A DNA stretch of 6,222 nt, from assembly GCA_947374125.1 (NCBI GenBank), contig CANCAR010000157.1, positions 1 through 6,222 on the forward strand, written 5' to 3'. The notes beneath the pieces were generated by a model, which saw only the letters and a list, made by a program, of their open reading frames with translations, was not told where the DNA came from and made no database searches. This document shows positions 5,587 through 6,222 of the stretch, in pieces. The stretch is from Hyphomicrobiales bacterium. Its GTDB lineage: Bacteria; Pseudomonadota; Alphaproteobacteria; Rhizobiales; Beijerinckiaceae. The position numbers were made by a program, and so were the translations under genes. Each line of letters begins with the position of its first letter. Positions within the stretch are counted from its first letter, which is position 1.

Positions 5587-5763
5587 ATGCGAGGGTGGGG
5601 TTATGCCGAACAAATCGAGATGAAAGAGCCACTGGAAATGTCAGCCTTTATGATGAAGGTCTTAGGCAAGCAAAATCCTTGCTGAAGTGATCGCTCCAGT
5701 ACAATGCGGCTAATAAATAAGTGTGAAATTGAAGATAGCATACAAGAAAAGCCCTATGGCGAC
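5587..5763. other. Gene-free spacer between operon terminator and HNH gene end
   Basis: No convincing gene is seen on either strand. The longest item with a start is a 21-codon frame at 5620-5685 without a ribosome site. AGCAA/TTGCT at about 5671-5685 is a five-base inverted repeat with no T-run on either side, so no terminator for the minus-strand gene can be supported. Confidence 0.5.
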
Positions 5764-6222
5764 TCAATTCTTGAAGTAATTTTCACGATGCCAACGAATA
5801 TAATGGGGACTTGGTCGATCCATCGATCGCGTGGGCAAAAGCACACGACCACTTTTATTGATGAAGTTTTTTACGCTTTCAAAATCGTTCACGTGTCGCG
5901 AGATAAGGATTTCGAGATCGTCCGATAAGCTGATCAAGCCCCGATCAAACATCCAGTGAGCGGTTCCGGATAATGCGATCCCATTGTGAATTATGTCAGG
6001 ACCTCCATTTTGTACTGGCCGGATATGTGCGGCATCAACCTCGGCGCGGCCACCTCCATTGATGAACTTAAGGCCCGTTATTGCGCAGCGCTCGTCATAA
6101 GCGCGAAGGACAATTCGGCGGAACACACGGTCACGCACTGCACGGCTTGTGAACATCGCGACACGCAGCCGCTCGGTTTCGAGAGCGTATGGTGCCTGAT
6201 CCTCCGCAAAACTGGGGACAGG
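5764..6222 (-). CDS. HNH endonuclease domain protein, C-terminal part (runs off the window)
   Basis: The minus-strand frame is open from the window edge (6222) to TGA at 5764-5766, giving 152 visible residues. The Met codon at 6156 is internal: 22 in-frame residues precede it (ending ALETERLRVA) and read as the normal lead-in of this family. Counting from that Met, RDRVFRRIVLRAYDERCAITG (9-28) is followed by DAAHIRPVQNGG (41-52), IIHNGIAL (56-62) and AHWMFDRGLISLSDD (66-80). This is the HNH_2-type nuclease core, with His44, Asn58 and His67 all intact. Full members of this family are roughly twice this long, often annotated as putative restriction endonucleases; the N-terminal part is outside the window. 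No methyltransferase or other partner is visible, so a restriction role is only a possibility. It points away from and appears unrelated to the dehydrogenase operon. Confidence 0.8.
   Translation of the reverse strand, partial: PVPSFAEDQAPYALETERLRVAMFTSRAVRDRVFRRIVLRAYDERCAITGLKFINGGGRAEVDAAHIRPVQNGGPDIIHNGIALSGTAHWMFDRGLISLSDDLEILISRHVNDFESVKNFINKSGRVLLPTRSMDRPSPHYIRWHRENYFKN

Noticed and set aside
5620..5685. 21-codon plus-strand frame in the spacer after the terminator
   Set aside because: No Shine-Dalgarno site, no promoter and no family resemblance; expected by chance.
5704..5928. 74-codon plus-strand frame near the right edge
   Set aside because: Mostly opposite the HNH coding sequence, with no ribosome site and no recognisable motif.
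6154..6156. ATG as the true start of the HNH protein
   Set aside because: The frame stays open to the window edge and the 22 preceding residues look like normal family sequence, so the gene is cut by the window rather than short.

Overview
The window looks like chromosomal DNA from an alphaproteobacterium, most likely of the Rhizobiales/Hyphomicrobiales type. This rests on moderate GC coding sequence, the style of the RpiR regulator, the three-gene acetoin-dehydrogenase-like set and the HNH_2 protein; no single marker proves it. Six protein genes are supported: four complete and two cut by the window edges. No RNA genes, insertion sequences or CRISPR arrays are visible.

Layout. (1) Positions 2-208, + strand: the C-terminal end of what is probably a class II ketose-bisphosphate aldolase. 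Its stop overlaps (ATGA) the start of a CbbY-type HAD sugar-phosphate phosphatase (205-921). (2) Positions 950-1861, - strand: a complete RpiR-family (HTH plus SIS) regulator, convergent with the phosphatase and divergent from the next operon. (3) Positions 1862-2114: an AT-rich divergent control region with a plausible extended -10 promoter and two perfect inverted repeats between that promoter and the ribosome binding site. (4) Positions 2115-5482, + strand: a three-gene operon encoding E1 alpha, E1 beta and an unusual E2 (lipoyl domain, E3-binding domain, alpha/beta-hydrolase domain) of a thiamine-diphosphate-dependent dehydrogenase complex of the acetoin dehydrogenase (AcoABC) type. It is closed by a strong intrinsic terminator at 5553-5586. 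(5) After about 180 bases with no gene, the right edge holds the C-terminal part of an HNH endonuclease-like protein on the - strand, running off the window.

How the parts fit. E1 alpha and E1 beta would form the ThDP enzyme that cleaves the substrate (acetoin in the best-known relatives) and passes an acyl group to the lipoyl arm of E2. The lipoyl arm must be reoxidised by a dihydrolipoamide dehydrogenase, which is not encoded here, although E2 keeps an E3-binding domain. Known aco operons are usually sigma-54 dependent with an AcoR activator. Here the divergent neighbour is a sugar-phosphate-sensing type of regulator and the promoter looks sigma-70-like. The substrate and inducer should therefore be treated as open. 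The aldolase and CbbY-like phosphatase form a separate sugar-phosphate unit that may be the 3' end of a larger carbohydrate or Calvin-cycle operon.
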